A stretch of DNA of 64,000 nt from Nocardioides sp. Root140 (GTDB taxonomy: Bacteria > Actinomycetota > Actinomycetes > Propionibacteriales > Nocardioidaceae). The notes under the pieces were generated by a model. It ran no database searches, was not told the DNA's origin, and worked only from the letters and a program-made list of their open reading frames with translations. The DNA lies in contig NZ_LMFI01000011.1 in the NCBI RefSeq assembly GCF_001426745.1, positions 61,730-125,729 on the forward strand, written 5' to 3'. The translations under genes were made by a program, and so were the position numbers. Below, in pieces: positions 51,580 to 60,763 of the stretch; the first letter of the stretch is position 1, and each line of letters begins with the position of its first letter.

Positions 51580-51645
51580 ACCGCAGGAACTGCCGGTTCG
51601 AGGCGCAACGACTGCAGGTTCGCGCAACAAGAATCCACGGTTCGC
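51580..51645 (-). repeat. Three 22-bp repeat units, inverted orientation (family R22)
   Basis: Units at 51580, 51602 and 51624 are the reverse complement of the 5669-type unit. The last (GCAACAAGAATCCACGGTTC plus GC) is closest to consensus. They lie between divergent genes. Confidence 0.8.
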
Positions 51646-51720
51646 GCGGTTGATCCCTTGTGTTCACCAACTGACGAAAGCGTCAGCGGCATCATCCCTC
51701 ACTCGGAAGATTGATGCCCG

Positions 51721-54700
51721 ATGCGCACGATCGCGTCCAGCCGGTCACTCTCGAAATTCGCAGGTCTCTCCCTCGCCCTCGCCCTGGTCGCCGTTCCGCT
51801 GACCAGTGCCGCCCCGTCGCTGGGCCTGCTGTCCACGGCCCATGCCGACCCGACCCCGCCCGAGGTCGGCGCAGCCCCGACCCTGACCCCGAAGGACGGC
51901 GCCTATCTCGCCGGCACCCAGAAGGTCGCCAGCACGCCGACCGCTGCCGAGGACGACGTCACCTCGCTCGCCGTCGACGGTGAGAAGCTCGACGCCGAGA
52001 CGACGTACGGCGACTCGATGCTGACCTTCGAGGTGGCCGACAACTCGATCGAGGCGCGCTACGGCAGCAAGCTGGTGATCAACGGGGAGCACAGCATCGA
52101 TCTCGGCGACCACGTCAGCGAGACCGTGCGCGAGCCGATTCCCAACACCTGGTTGAAGACCGGGGAGAACACCGTCGAGCTGAAGGTCGGTGCGATCGAG
52201 ACGTCGTGCGGCACGAACTACGACGACTACGACCTCTCCAACGTGCGCCTCGAGCTGCTCGGCGAGAGCGCGAACGGCGAGGAGAACGAGTGGAACTACT
52301 CGCTCGGCGACGGCTCCTGCGGCACCAACACGGCTCGGGTGAAGGAGGCCAGCCTCAGCTTCTTCATCACCGGGGACCCCAAGGCCTCCACCGGCCTCGA
52401 GACCGAGCTCGACACGACTGAGCTGGACAACGGCAGCCACGAGATCACCGCCACGACCCTCACCGGCGAGTCGGTGACGCACACGGTGACGGTGAACAAC
52501 GCGCCCGCCGGTGCTCCGGACATCACGCCGCAGGACGGTCACCTGACGCGCGGCACCCAGCAGGTGTTCGCCAACCTGCCTGTCGGTGGCGACACGTCGG
52601 TCGACACGCTCACCGTCGACGGACGGGCGCTGCCCACGACGCCGACCCTCGGCTCCGGTGACGCCACCTTCACCTTCACCGTCGGCACGAACTCGATCGA
52701 GGCCCGCTACAAGAACTACCTGACGGTCAACGGCATGCCGGTCGACGTCGGTGGCGACTGGGTCAGCCAGGCGGTGCCGCTGGTGATCCCCAACGAGTGG
52801 CTGCAGCCGGGGGAGAACGTGATCCGCTTCGTCACCGGCACCTACCCCGGCACGTGTGGCGACAACCGTGACGACTTCACCATCTCGTCGATCTCGCTGG
52901 CTCCCGCGACGGGTACGGCGACGGCGGTCGGCGTACAACCGAAGTACGACCTCGGCGACGGCAACTGCGGCTCGAGCACCAGGCCGCGCGAGGCCGTGCT
53001 GAAGTTCCAGATCGAGGGCGCCGCGGCACAGGGCGTCCGTGCCGACCTCGACACCACCACGGTCGACGACGGCACGCACACGGTGCGCGCGACCTCGAGC
53101 ACGGGCGAGGCGGCCACCCGCACCCTGGTCACCGACAACACCGCCCCCGAGATCACCGGCAGCACCCCCGAGGCAGGGAAGAAGATCACCACCTCGGTGC
53201 CGCTGTCCCTCGAGCTGTCCGACGACTCCGGCGTGCTCGGCGACCCGGCGGTCACGCTCGACGGCAAGCCGGTCGCGGCCGGTGACCTGGTCGGCCCCGG
53301 CCTCTCCGCGGGCGAGCACACCATCGCGCTGACCGCGACGGACTCGCTGGGCAACAAGGCAGACCGCACGGTCGTGTTCACCTCGGCCGGCATCCCCGAC
53401 GACGCGAAGGACCTCTCGCCCACCTCGGGCGACAACGACCTCGGCACGACGGTCGACCTCAAGGCCCGCGTCGCCGAGCCCGACGGCGGCGAGGTGAACG
53501 CGACGTTCTCCGCCGCCGAGATCCTCACGCCGCGCAGCGGTTGGCAGGGCGAGGCGCCGCAGGTGCCCACGACCCTGAAGGTGCCGGGCGAGAAGAACGT
53601 CGGCGACACCCGGGTGCTCGAGCCCGGCAACAACGGCGCGCTCGACTCGGTGGCCAGCGGCGACGTCTCCTACCAGCGCTTCGACGTGCAGGTGACCTCC
53701 ACCCGTGAGGCACCGGTCCTGCGCTGGGAGGGCGTCACCGACCCGACCCGCGTCGTGACCCTGCGCGCCTGGAACCTGCTCACCCGCACGTGGGACCCGC
53801 TCGACTCCGTACGCGGCGCGGTCGACGGCAACACGCTGCTCAACGCCGGTGTCGGCCGTCAGTACGTCGACGGCAAGACCGTGCACGTGATGGTCACCGG
53901 CGAGGACCCGTTCGCCGACGACCTCGACGCCACGGACCGGACCGGCTTCGACGACCCGTCGACGTACGACTTCTCGATGGTCCACTACACCGACACGCAG
54001 TACCTCTCCGAGGGCGCCGTCGAGCAGGAGACTGCCGAGGAGCGCGCGGTCTGGTCGAAGGCGTACGGCGACGTCGCGCGCTGGATCCGTGACAACGCCG
54101 ACGCCCGCAAGATCGCGTACGTCGCGCACACCGGCGACATCATCGAGAACAACATCCGCCCGCCGGCGACGGAGGAGATGGAGCAGCAGGTGGTCGGCGA
54201 GTTCGAGGTCTCCTCCGAGCACCAGAAGGTGCTCGATGACGCGGGAGTCGCGAACGGTGTCATCGCCGGCAACCACGACAACCAGTCCGGCCGCGAGGAC
54301 GGGCCGGAGGCGATCTACAACCAGTACTACGGTCCCGACCGCTACGAGGAGTCCGCGACCCGCTGGAAGAACGGGTCGTACGGCGGCCCGTGGAAGGCCG
54401 GCGACAACCAGAACCACTTCGACCTGTTCTCCGCCGGTGGCCAGGACTTCGTGGTGGTCGGGCTGTCGTACGGCGTGACGCGCGAGGAGGCCGAGTGGGC
54501 CGACGGCGTCTTCAAGCGCTATGCGGACCGCAACGCGATCCTGCTCTCGCACGACTACCTGAAGCCGTCGACCAAGCCGGACGGTCGTGACGGCACGTTC
54601 TCCGCGCCCGACGGTTCGCTGCTCTACAACACGCTGGTGCTCGACAACCCCAACGTCTTCCTGATCCTCGCGGGCCACGAGCACGGTGTGGCCACCAACG

Positions 54701-55257
54701 TGAAGCCCGACGTCGGCGTGGTCGGCAACAACGTGGTCGAGCTGCTGGCCGACTACCAGTTCTACGAGACGCCGGCGTCGATGCTCGGCCTGGACGAGAT
54801 CGGCGGCTACCAGCCCGACCAGGGCCTGCGGTTCGGGGCGAGCTACTTCCGGATGCTGCAGTTCGACGTCGACCGCGGCGAGATGTCGGTGGACACCTAC
54901 TCGCCGCTGCTCGACGACTTCGGCGCCACCGAGTTCGATCCGCTCAAGCGCTACGACGGCCGCGAGGACACGATGGTGCTGCCGGTCGAGCTGGGCTCGC
55001 GCACGACCAGCTTCTCCACCGAGTCGCTGGGGCTCTACTCGCCGACCAAGGTGGTCGGTGAGGTCACGGTGCCCTCCGGCCAGGTCGCCTCGGTGACGTG
55101 GCAGGGCCTGCGCCCCGACACGGCGTACGCCTGGATCGTCACGTCGACCTCGTCCGGTGGCGGTGTGAACACCTCACGGCCGCAGGTGTTCGCCACGGCC
55201 GACGCCAAGGGTCGTCCGTCGAAGGCCCTTGCAGGGTTGGAGTTCCTGGCCGGATGA
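51721..55257 (+). CDS. Large secreted metallophosphoesterase with duplicated N-terminal beta modules
   Basis: A 1178-residue exported protein. A signal peptide (~1-42, ending AHA) is followed by two homologous ~200-residue modules (about 45-260 and 265-450). Each has a TPKDG or TPQDG start, NSIEARY, LVIN or LTVN, a TWLKTGEN or EWLQPGEN strand and a Cys pair. An Ig-like segment (TPEAGKKITTS) and another beta region follow, then the calcineurin-type phosphoesterase: VHYTDTQYL (Asp about 758), HTGDIIENN, AGNHDNQSG, LLSHDYLK and LAGHEHG (about 986). A C-terminal fibronectin-like domain ends it. Substrate unknown, possibly a nucleotide or teichoic/phospholipid phosphate. Its stop overlaps the next start. 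Confidence 0.87.
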   Translation: MRTIASSRSLSKFAGLSLALALVAVPLTSAAPSLGLLSTAHADPTPPEVGAAPTLTPKDGAYLAGTQKVASTPTAAEDDVTSLAVDGEKLDAETTYGDSMLTFEVADNSIEARYGSKLVINGEHSIDLGDHVSETVREPIPNTWLKTGENTVELKVGAIETSCGTNYDDYDLSNVRLELLGESANGEENEWNYSLGDGSCGTNTARVKEASLSFFITGDPKASTGLETELDTTELDNGSHEITATTLTGESVTHTVTVNNAPAGAPDITPQDGHLTRGTQQVFANLPVGGDTSVDTLTVDGRALPTTPTLGSGDATFTFTVGTNSIEARYKNYLTVNGMPVDVGGDWVSQAVPLVIPNEWLQPGENVIRFVTGTYPGTCGDNRDDFTISSISLAPATGTATAVGVQPKYDLGDGNCGSSTRPREAVLKFQIEGAAAQGVRADLDTTTVDDGTHTVRATSSTGEAATRTLVTDNTAPEITGSTPEAGKKITTSVPLSLELSDDSGVLGDPAVTLDGKPVAAGDLVGPGLSAGEHTIALTATDSLGNKADRTVVFTSAGIPDDAKDLSPTSGDNDLGTTVDLKARVAEPDGGEVNATFSAAEILTPRSGWQGEAPQVPTTLKVPGEKNVGDTRVLEPGNNGALDSVASGDVSYQRFDVQVTSTREAPVLRWEGVTDPTRVVTLRAWNLLTRTWDPLDSVRGAVDGNTLLNAGVGRQYVDGKTVHVMVTGEDPFADDLDATDRTGFDDPSTYDFSMVHYTDTQYLSEGAVEQETAEERAVWSKAYGDVARWIRDNADARKIAYVAHTGDIIENNIRPPATEEMEQQVVGEFEVSSEHQKVLDDAGVANGVIAGNHDNQSGREDGPEAIYNQYYGPDRYEESATRWKNGSYGGPWKAGDNQNHFDLFSAGGQDFVVVGLSYGVTREEAEWADGVFKRYADRNAILLSHDYLKPSTKPDGRDGTFSAPDGSLLYNTLVLDNPNVFLILAGHEHGVATNVKPDVGVVGNNVVELLADYQFYETPASMLGLDEIGGYQPDQGLRFGASYFRMLQFDVDRGEMSVDTYSPLLDDFGATEFDPLKRYDGREDTMVLPVELGSRTTSFSTESLGLYSPTKVVGEVTVPSGQVASVTWQGLRPDTAYAWIVTSTSSGGGVNTSRPQVFATADAKGRPSKALAGLEFLAG

Positions 55258-56465
55258 GGCGTCTCCTCCTGCTCCTGCTGCTGGCACCGCTGGCGGGGTG
55301 GCTCTTCACCTCGCCGGCGGTGGCGCACGACGCCACCTCCACGGCGTACGCCGACGTCACCGGCTCCGGCTCCGACGTGCGGGTGGTGCTCGATCTCGAG
55401 TACGACCTGCTGATGAAGTCGGCCTGGTTGTACGCCGACGCCTACCGCGCGACGGACCGGGCGGAGCAGGAACGCCAGCTGGGCAAGAACTTCGAGGCCG
55501 TCTCCACCTATGTGGTCGAGCGGTTCCAGGTCGCCAACGGTGACCAGCGGTGCGTAGGTCGCACCGACGGAACGGGCTCGATCACCTCGCGGAACGACCG
55601 CGCCTTCGTGCGGTTGTCGATCGACTACGCGTGCCCGACCTCCAGTGAGGCGCGGCATGCGTTCTACTCCTCGTTGTTTCCCGACGAGGAGAACTTCGTG
55701 CACAGCACGAAGACCGTGCTCACCTATGACGTCGACGGTCACACCGGCGCGGTCACGCTCGACCCGGGCAACCCGCAGCTCGACGTGACCGATGCGCCCG
55801 AAGGTTCGGTGACCCCGTCATCGTCAAGCAGGGCAGGGCATCTGTGGGAGTTCGGCAAGCTCGGTGCCGAGCACCTGCTGCTCGGACCGGACCACCTGCT
55901 TTTCCTCCTCGCGTTGCTGCTGGGGGTGCGCGGCTGGCGGGAGGTCCTGCTGGCCGCGACGGCGTTCACCGTCGCGCACAGCGTGACGTTCGCTCTCGGG
56001 TCGTTGGGCCTGGTGACCGTGTCGCCCGCGCTCGTCGAACCCGTCATCGCCCTGTCCATCGTCGTCGTGGCAGTGCTCGGTCTCGTGTCCTCTCGGTGGT
56101 CGAGCCAGCCGGGGCGCCAGGCCGAAGTGTCGAGACCACACAGCCGTTGGCAACTGCCTGTGGCGTTCGGCTTCGGCCTGCTCCACGGGCTCGGCTTCGC
56201 GTCGGCGCTGGGCATCGACGAGCCCGGCTCGTGGGAGCTGGTGTGGTCGCTGCTCGCCTTCAACGTCGGGATCGAAGTGGCCCAGGTGGGCCTGATCCTG
56301 CTTGCGTTCCCGGTGATCCTTGCGCTGCGGCGGACGAAACTCGAGCGGCCGGTGCTCACGGGCGTGGCCGTGGCGGTGATCCTGGTCGGCAGCGTCTGGG
56401 TGGTCCAGCGGCTCCCGGTGACGGGCGACCATGTCGCCGGCGCGCTGCCATGGCTCGGGGCATGA
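55254..56465 (+). CDS. HupE/UreJ_2-family membrane protein with an in-frame repeat insertion
   Basis: A 403-residue protein: signal peptide (LLLLLLLAPLAGWLF, ending VAHD), an outer domain with two Cys to about residue 195, then a HupE-type membrane bundle (LLLGPDHLLFLLALLLG, TAFTVAHSVTFALG, EPVIALSIVVVAVLG, FGFGLLHGLGFA, FNVGIEVAQVGLILL). HupE proteins bind or pass divalent metals such as nickel. Between helices, about residues 281-297, a loop (SRWSSQPGRQAEVSRPHSR) is encoded by a copy of the common actinobacterial GGTCGAGC...TCGAGACC repeat. ATGA overlap with the metallophosphoesterase couples the two, suggesting metal supply for that enzyme. Confidence 0.84.
   Translation: MRRLLLLLLLAPLAGWLFTSPAVAHDATSTAYADVTGSGSDVRVVLDLEYDLLMKSAWLYADAYRATDRAEQERQLGKNFEAVSTYVVERFQVANGDQRCVGRTDGTGSITSRNDRAFVRLSIDYACPTSSEARHAFYSSLFPDEENFVHSTKTVLTYDVDGHTGAVTLDPGNPQLDVTDAPEGSVTPSSSSRAGHLWEFGKLGAEHLLLGPDHLLFLLALLLGVRGWREVLLAATAFTVAHSVTFALGSLGLVTVSPALVEPVIALSIVVVAVLGLVSSRWSSQPGRQAEVSRPHSRWQLPVAFGFGLLHGLGFASALGIDEPGSWELVWSLLAFNVGIEVAQVGLILLAFPVILALRRTKLERPVLTGVAVAVILVGSVWVVQRLPVTGDHVAGALPWLGA
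56094..56146 (+). repeat. Dispersed repeat inside the HupE-type gene
   Basis: CTCGGTGGTCGAGCCAGCC through GTGTCGAGACCAC is the same repeat type as 38450-38492 (TTCGTTGGTCGAGC...TATCGAGACC). It is translated in frame within a loop. Confidence 0.7.
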
Positions 56466-56483
56466 CGAGCCTGTGGATCGAGT

Positions 56484-56538
56484 GTGGAGAACCTGGGTCT
56501 GGTGTGACGTGAGGGGGTGTTGGGAGTGGGTTCTCCAC
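56484..56538. other. Inverted repeat between the HupE-type and HNH genes
   Basis: GTGGAGAACC (56484-56493) and GGTTCTCCAC (56529-56538) are perfect 10-base arms, 35 apart. Another TTCTCCACAG lies at about 56592. It may act as a weak terminator. Confidence 0.4.
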
Positions 56539-56644
56539 AGAACCCTGTGGGACGGCCATTGTGGGTCTGACCTGCGGAAATAGTTCTCCACAGATTGAGT
56601 TGCACCCCTGTCATTCGGTGGTGATCTCGGGAAGAATTGCTGCC

Positions 56645-58228
56645 ATGACCACCACCTTCGACACCCCGTTCCCGGCCACCGCCGGTCACGGGTCGGGCGC
56701 GCTCTCGCAGGCGTTGCCCGGCGACGGAGGTGCGGGTGCGGTGCTGGCCGACGCGGTGCGGGCGCGAGGGCTGGCCGATGACGCGGAGCGGGTGCTGCTG
56801 CTCCGTGCGGTGCAGTGGGCCGACACGCACCCCACCGAGGTGGTGGCCGATGCGGCGTTCGGTGAGGAGGCGGCCGAGTGCCTGCCCCTGGTGCACTGGG
56901 CGGCGGTCGCGGAGTTCGCTGCGGCCCTCGGGTTGTCGACGTCGGCGGGTGAGCGGTTGATCCATGAGGCGTTGGAGTTGCGGCACCGGTGCGAGCGCAC
57001 CTGGTCGCGGTTGTTGGCCGGGGAGGTGACCGCGTGGCGGGCCCGTCGGGTTGCTGCCACCACGATCGGGCAGCCCGACGATGTGGCTGTGTTCGTGGAC
57101 GAGCACGTGCACCCGATCGTGCACAAGGTCGGGTTCATCAAGCTGGAGAAGCTGCTCGACGAGGCGCTGTTGAAGCTCTACCCGTTGGAGCGGGAGAAGC
57201 AGCGGGCCGCGGCCCTGGACCAGCGCCAGGTGCGGCTCCTGGAGGGTGTCTCCGCGGGTGGGGTCGCGTCGATCTTGATCTCGGCGGACCTCAAGGACGC
57301 CTACGACTTCAACGACACCGTCACCGCCCTCGCCCAAGCCCTCGCCGACGGCGGCTGCGAGGAGCCCCTGGACGTACGCCGCGCGCTGGCGGTCGGCATC
57401 CTCGCCGACCCGGCCCGGGCGTTGGCCCTGTTGGAGGGCGAGGAGGCACCGAAGCCGCGGCGCAAGCAGATGACCATCGTGATGCACCTCTCCGCCGATG
57501 CCGTGCATGGGATCGCCCCGGTCGGTCGGTTCGAGCGGGGTGACCAGCCGGTGGCGGCGGCGATGGTCGCCGAGTGGGCCGCCCGCGCCGACACCCGCGT
57601 GACGGTGCGTCCGGTCATCGACCTGGCTGATCACGAGATGGTGGGTTCCTACGAGGTGCCCGAGCGGCTCAAGGCGCAGGTTGCGGGGGTCAACGGGTGT
57701 TGTGTGTTTCCGTTCTGCACTCGCCCGGCCCGGGCGTGCGACTGCGACCACGTCGTGGCGCACGGGGCCGGTGGGCGCACCTGTTCCTGCAATCTGGCGC
57801 CGTTGTGTCGGCGTCACCATCGCCTCAAGACTCATACGGGGTGGGGCTATCACGCTGTCGAGGTCGGCACGTGGTTGTGGACCTCACCGCATGGGCACCG
57901 CTACCTCCGTGACGCGACCGGCACGAGTGAGGTGACTCGTCCCGGTGACGTCCGTGGTGACTTCGACGGATGCCTGCACACGCGGCCCCCGGACGACGTG
58001 GGGCAGCCGGATGATCCCGATCCGCTTGCCGGTCCCGGCGATCCGCCGAGACGGCGGTGGCGAGACCAGATCATGAACCAGATCGACCAACGGATCGCGG
58101 TGACCAGCCAGAACAGTGGTTGGCCCTGGCTCGATCCCGACTACGACCCCACCGACCTCGACCCGCGTGACTGGGCCGGAGTCCCCGACCCGCACGCGCC
58201 GGCGTGCTCGACGGAGCCTGAGTTCTGA
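56645..58228 (+). CDS. DUF222 / HNH endonuclease protein, 13E12 repeat family
   Basis: A 527-residue member of the 13E12 family, which is multicopy in many actinobacteria. The DUF222 region covers most of the N-terminal 370 residues (LSTSAGERLIHEALELRHRC, VTAWRARRVAATTIGQ). A C-terminal HNH domain follows with the Cys pairs in FPFCTRPARACDCDHVVAHG (His-His of the motif), then NLAPLCRRHHRLKTHTGW. It is a likely metal-dependent nuclease of unknown biological role; selfish behaviour has been suggested for the family. The ATG at 56645 is chosen as it opens the conserved part. Confidence 0.9.
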   Translation: MTTTFDTPFPATAGHGSGALSQALPGDGGAGAVLADAVRARGLADDAERVLLLRAVQWADTHPTEVVADAAFGEEAAECLPLVHWAAVAEFAAALGLSTSAGERLIHEALELRHRCERTWSRLLAGEVTAWRARRVAATTIGQPDDVAVFVDEHVHPIVHKVGFIKLEKLLDEALLKLYPLEREKQRAAALDQRQVRLLEGVSAGGVASILISADLKDAYDFNDTVTALAQALADGGCEEPLDVRRALAVGILADPARALALLEGEEAPKPRRKQMTIVMHLSADAVHGIAPVGRFERGDQPVAAAMVAEWAARADTRVTVRPVIDLADHEMVGSYEVPERLKAQVAGVNGCCVFPFCTRPARACDCDHVVAHGAGGRTCSCNLAPLCRRHHRLKTHTGWGYHAVEVGTWLWTSPHGHRYLRDATGTSEVTRPGDVRGDFDGCLHTRPPDDVGQPDDPDPLAGPGDPPRRRWRDQIMNQIDQRIAVTSQNSGWPWLDPDYDPTDLDPRDWAGVPDPHAPACSTEPEF

Positions 58229-58297
58229 CTTCTCGCATTTCGCCACGCGCCGGGCTGATGCGTTCTAGCCTCCTGGAAACGAAGCACCGGGGGTGCG

Positions 58298-59464
58298 ATG
58301 GCTGGGGAGTCTGCGCGCGACCAAGCACGCCGGCAGTTCGAGAAGGCCGCACGCCACAAACGCGCGGGAGAGCGCTACCAGCGCGGCGCGCAGGGCGAGC
58401 GGGCTACTGCGGAGGCGCTCGAGCCGCTGCATGCGCAGGGCTGGGTGGTGCGCCACGACGTCGCCTGGCCCGCCCGGCCGCGGGCCAACATCGACCATGT
58501 CGCGATCGGTCCGGGCGGCGTCCTGGTCATCGACAGCAAGAACTGGTCGGGAGAGGTCGTCGTACGCGACCGGGTGCTCCGGCAGAACGGCAGCTCCCGG
58601 GAGAGCGCGTTGGACGGTGTCGCGGAGGCGGCCCGCGCGGTCTCGGCCGCGCTCGGTGGAGTGCCGGTCACGGGCGTGCTCTGCTTCACCGGCGAGACCA
58701 CGCTCGAGGGCTGGGTGGACGACGTCCTGGTCTGCTCCACCGACAACGTCGCAGAGCTGCTGGCCGCACGACCTCCGACGCTGCATCGCGAGGCAGTGGA
58801 CCGCTTCGCCAGGAACGCGATCGTCGCGTTGCCGCCGGCGACCGGGCCCCGGGCCACGAAGCTGAAGGCTGCCAACGGTGTCGGCGTGCGTACGCCGAGG
58901 CGACGCGTCGCACTCCGCAGCCGGTCGAGGCGCCGGAGGCGCTCCGCCCTGGTCAGGTTCGCGGTCGCTCTCGGGTGCCTGGGGGTGCTGGCCGTCGCGG
59001 CGCCCGGGTTGGGCACGGCGGTGGTCGACCTGTTCACCAAGGGGTTGGCGCCCGACGTGACGAAGGTCGGCGAGGCTGTCGAGGTGCCAGGCGCCGGCGC
59101 ACGACCGGAGTTGTCCGTGACGGTCAGGTCGGTCGACGAGATGGCCAGGACTGGTGGCGTGAAGCCGGCCAAGGGAAGCCGCCTGGTCGTCGTACGCGTG
59201 AGGTTCGAGAACACCGGATCGACGCCCTGGGTCGCGAAGCGTGTGCCGGACATCTCGATCGCGACGGTGGACGGCCGGATCTACGAAGCCGATCCCCGAC
59301 TCTCGGTGACGGCCGGGGGAGCGGTGTTTCCCGGCAGACCACGGGTGAGACCGGGCAAGGCGCTGGCCGGCCGGGTCGTCGTCGCCGTACCCGAGGACGC
59401 GAAGGCGAAGTCAGTCACCGTCACGGTCGACGCGACGAGTGGGCAGCTTCGCTGGATGATGTGA
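58298..59464 (+). CDS. NERD nuclease-domain membrane protein with a C-terminal DUF4352-like domain
   Basis: A 388-residue protein. The N-terminal NERD domain (residues ~28-150) has RANIDHVAIGPGGVLVIDSK followed by NWSG, giving the Asp and Asp-x-Lys pattern of restriction-endonuclease-like folds. A very basic stretch (RTPRRRVALRSRSRRRRR) precedes one membrane helix (about 222-245), and the outer C-terminal part (PAKGSRLVVVRVRFENTG, TVDGRIYEADPRLSV) matches DUF4352-type ligand-binding domains. It may link DNA processing to an envelope signal. A TAGCCT box lies at 58267-58272. The gene at 60206 is a decayed relative. Confidence 0.82.
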   Translation: MAGESARDQARRQFEKAARHKRAGERYQRGAQGERATAEALEPLHAQGWVVRHDVAWPARPRANIDHVAIGPGGVLVIDSKNWSGEVVVRDRVLRQNGSSRESALDGVAEAARAVSAALGGVPVTGVLCFTGETTLEGWVDDVLVCSTDNVAELLAARPPTLHREAVDRFARNAIVALPPATGPRATKLKAANGVGVRTPRRRVALRSRSRRRRRSALVRFAVALGCLGVLAVAAPGLGTAVVDLFTKGLAPDVTKVGEAVEVPGAGARPELSVTVRSVDEMARTGGVKPAKGSRLVVVRVRFENTGSTPWVAKRVPDISIATVDGRIYEADPRLSVTAGGAVFPGRPRVRPGKALAGRVVVAVPEDAKAKSVTVTVDATSGQLRWMM

Positions 59465-59510
59465 TCGTCGACGAGCGTGTCGGTCACTGCAGTGCTGTGT
59501 GCGTGGTCGC

Positions 59511-59999
59511 TCAGTGGATGACGGCGTACCAGCGCGAGGCGCAGCCCATGCACACGTCGTCGCCGAACCGGAGCTCCGGTGGTGTGGGTCGATGGCAGAA
59601 CGTGCAGTACCTGATCGCCCGCTTGCGGCGCAGGCGCTGGGTGTAGACGACCGCCTCTGCCCTGCCGGTCGCGAAGTCCGCGCGGGGCAGGTAGACCTGA
59701 TGGCTCGGCTGGTATTCGAGCCGGCTCACGGAGGACCAGGATCCGTGCGGCACCGCCAGGAAGACCCCGTGGTGGAACACCCGGATCATCAGCAGCGGCG
59801 GCTCGCCGGAGATGTGCCACGGCGTCACCTCCGCGTCGTACCCGCCGGACGGGTCGCTGTCGAAGTCGTGGGACACGGGCCCCGATGCCTGCGACCAGTC
59901 GGCGCCGAAGAGCTCTGCGAACTCGAGCTGCGTGAGCCCGACCGTCGGCGCGAGCTCTTCGATGCTGTCGTGCGGCATGGTGAAGTCGGTGTTGCACAT
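59511..59999 (-). CDS. Hypothetical protein with a C-terminal Cys-x2-Cys zinc site
   Basis: A 162-residue protein I do not recognise. Its N-terminal half may be a small enzyme-like or sensor domain (LTQLEFAELFGADWS, VFHHGVFLAVPHGSWSSV); the C-terminus has YCTFCHRPTPPELRF and VCMGCASRWY, four cysteines that should bind zinc. A GGGGGG run six bases before the ATG at 59999 supports this start over longer readings. It sits between, and opposite to, two NERD-type genes. Confidence 0.68.
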   Translation of the reverse strand: MCNTDFTMPHDSIEELAPTVGLTQLEFAELFGADWSQASGPVSHDFDSDPSGGYDAEVTPWHISGEPPLLMIRVFHHGVFLAVPHGSWSSVSRLEYQPSHQVYLPRADFATGRAEAVVYTQRLRRKRAIRYCTFCHRPTPPELRFGDDVCMGCASRWYAVIH

Positions 60000-60205
60000 G
60001 TGAAACCCCCCGGTTTGTCTGTCTGTACGTCGAGGACTCTGCACGGCGCCACCGACAACCGGGCCCACCTGTCTAGACCAGTTGCGGCACCGGGTTCGAC
60101 GACGGAGGTCTAGACCGAGACCCCAATACCTGTGCGGAATTCGGCGTTCCGGCACACGACGAGGACAGCCGGTCCTAGCCTCGAAGAAGTCATTGGAGGT
60201 GGGGG

Positions 60206-60736
60206 ATGACAGGGGAAAGAACGCGCGAGCGCGCGAAAAAGAAGGATGCACCCACGGCGGGAACCGTGATGCAGCCGCTGCTGTCGAAGGGATGGGTCGC
60301 ACTGCACGACGTCGCGTGGCCGGGCCGCCCGAGGGCGAGCATCGATCACGTCGTCTTCGGTCCGGGCGGGGTCTTCGTGATCCGTCGCGTCGGGTGGTCG
60401 GGACGGGTCGACGTGCAGGACGGTCTGCTGCGCCAGAACGGGCGCACCCGCGACAAGGTCATCGGTGATGCTGCCGAGGCCGCGAGGGCGGTCGCCGAGG
60501 CGATGGGTGGGGTCGAGGCGACCGCTGTCGTCTGCGTCGAACGTGACGAACCGATCGAGGCCTGGGCCGACGACGTCCTGGTCTGCTCTCCGTCGAAGCT
60601 CGTCGCGCTGCTCGCGTCGCTCCCGGAGACCATGGACGAGGCAACGGTGGCGAGGCACGAGCATCGCTCGCCGACCACGCTTCCGCCGTCCGCGGTGCCC
60701 CGTTCGATGCGATCGGGTCGGTGGTGGAGCCGGTAG
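60206..60736 (+). CDS. NERD-like protein with a degenerate catalytic site
   Basis: A 176-residue paralogue of the NERD protein at 58298. Matching blocks are GWVALHDVAWPGRPRASIDH, VVFGPGGVFVIRRVGWSG and DGLLRQNGRTRD. The Asp-Ser-Lys that carries catalysis in the relative is replaced by Arg-Arg-Val, so nuclease activity should be lost; the basic linker, membrane helix and DUF4352-like part are also missing. GGAGG precedes the ATG. It may be a decayed duplicate or a regulator acting by pairing with its intact relative. Confidence 0.75.
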   Translation: MTGERTRERAKKKDAPTAGTVMQPLLSKGWVALHDVAWPGRPRASIDHVVFGPGGVFVIRRVGWSGRVDVQDGLLRQNGRTRDKVIGDAAEAARAVAEAMGGVEATAVVCVERDEPIEAWADDVLVCSPSKLVALLASLPETMDEATVARHEHRSPTTLPPSAVPRSMRSGRWWSR

Positions 60737-60763
60737 GTCGTGTCGGGTCTGCGCGGAGCGTCC

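Noticed and set aside
51745..54684. A 979-codon minus-strand open frame across the metallophosphoesterase gene
   Set aside because: Antisense shadow; the plus strand carries clear catalytic motifs and a signal peptide.
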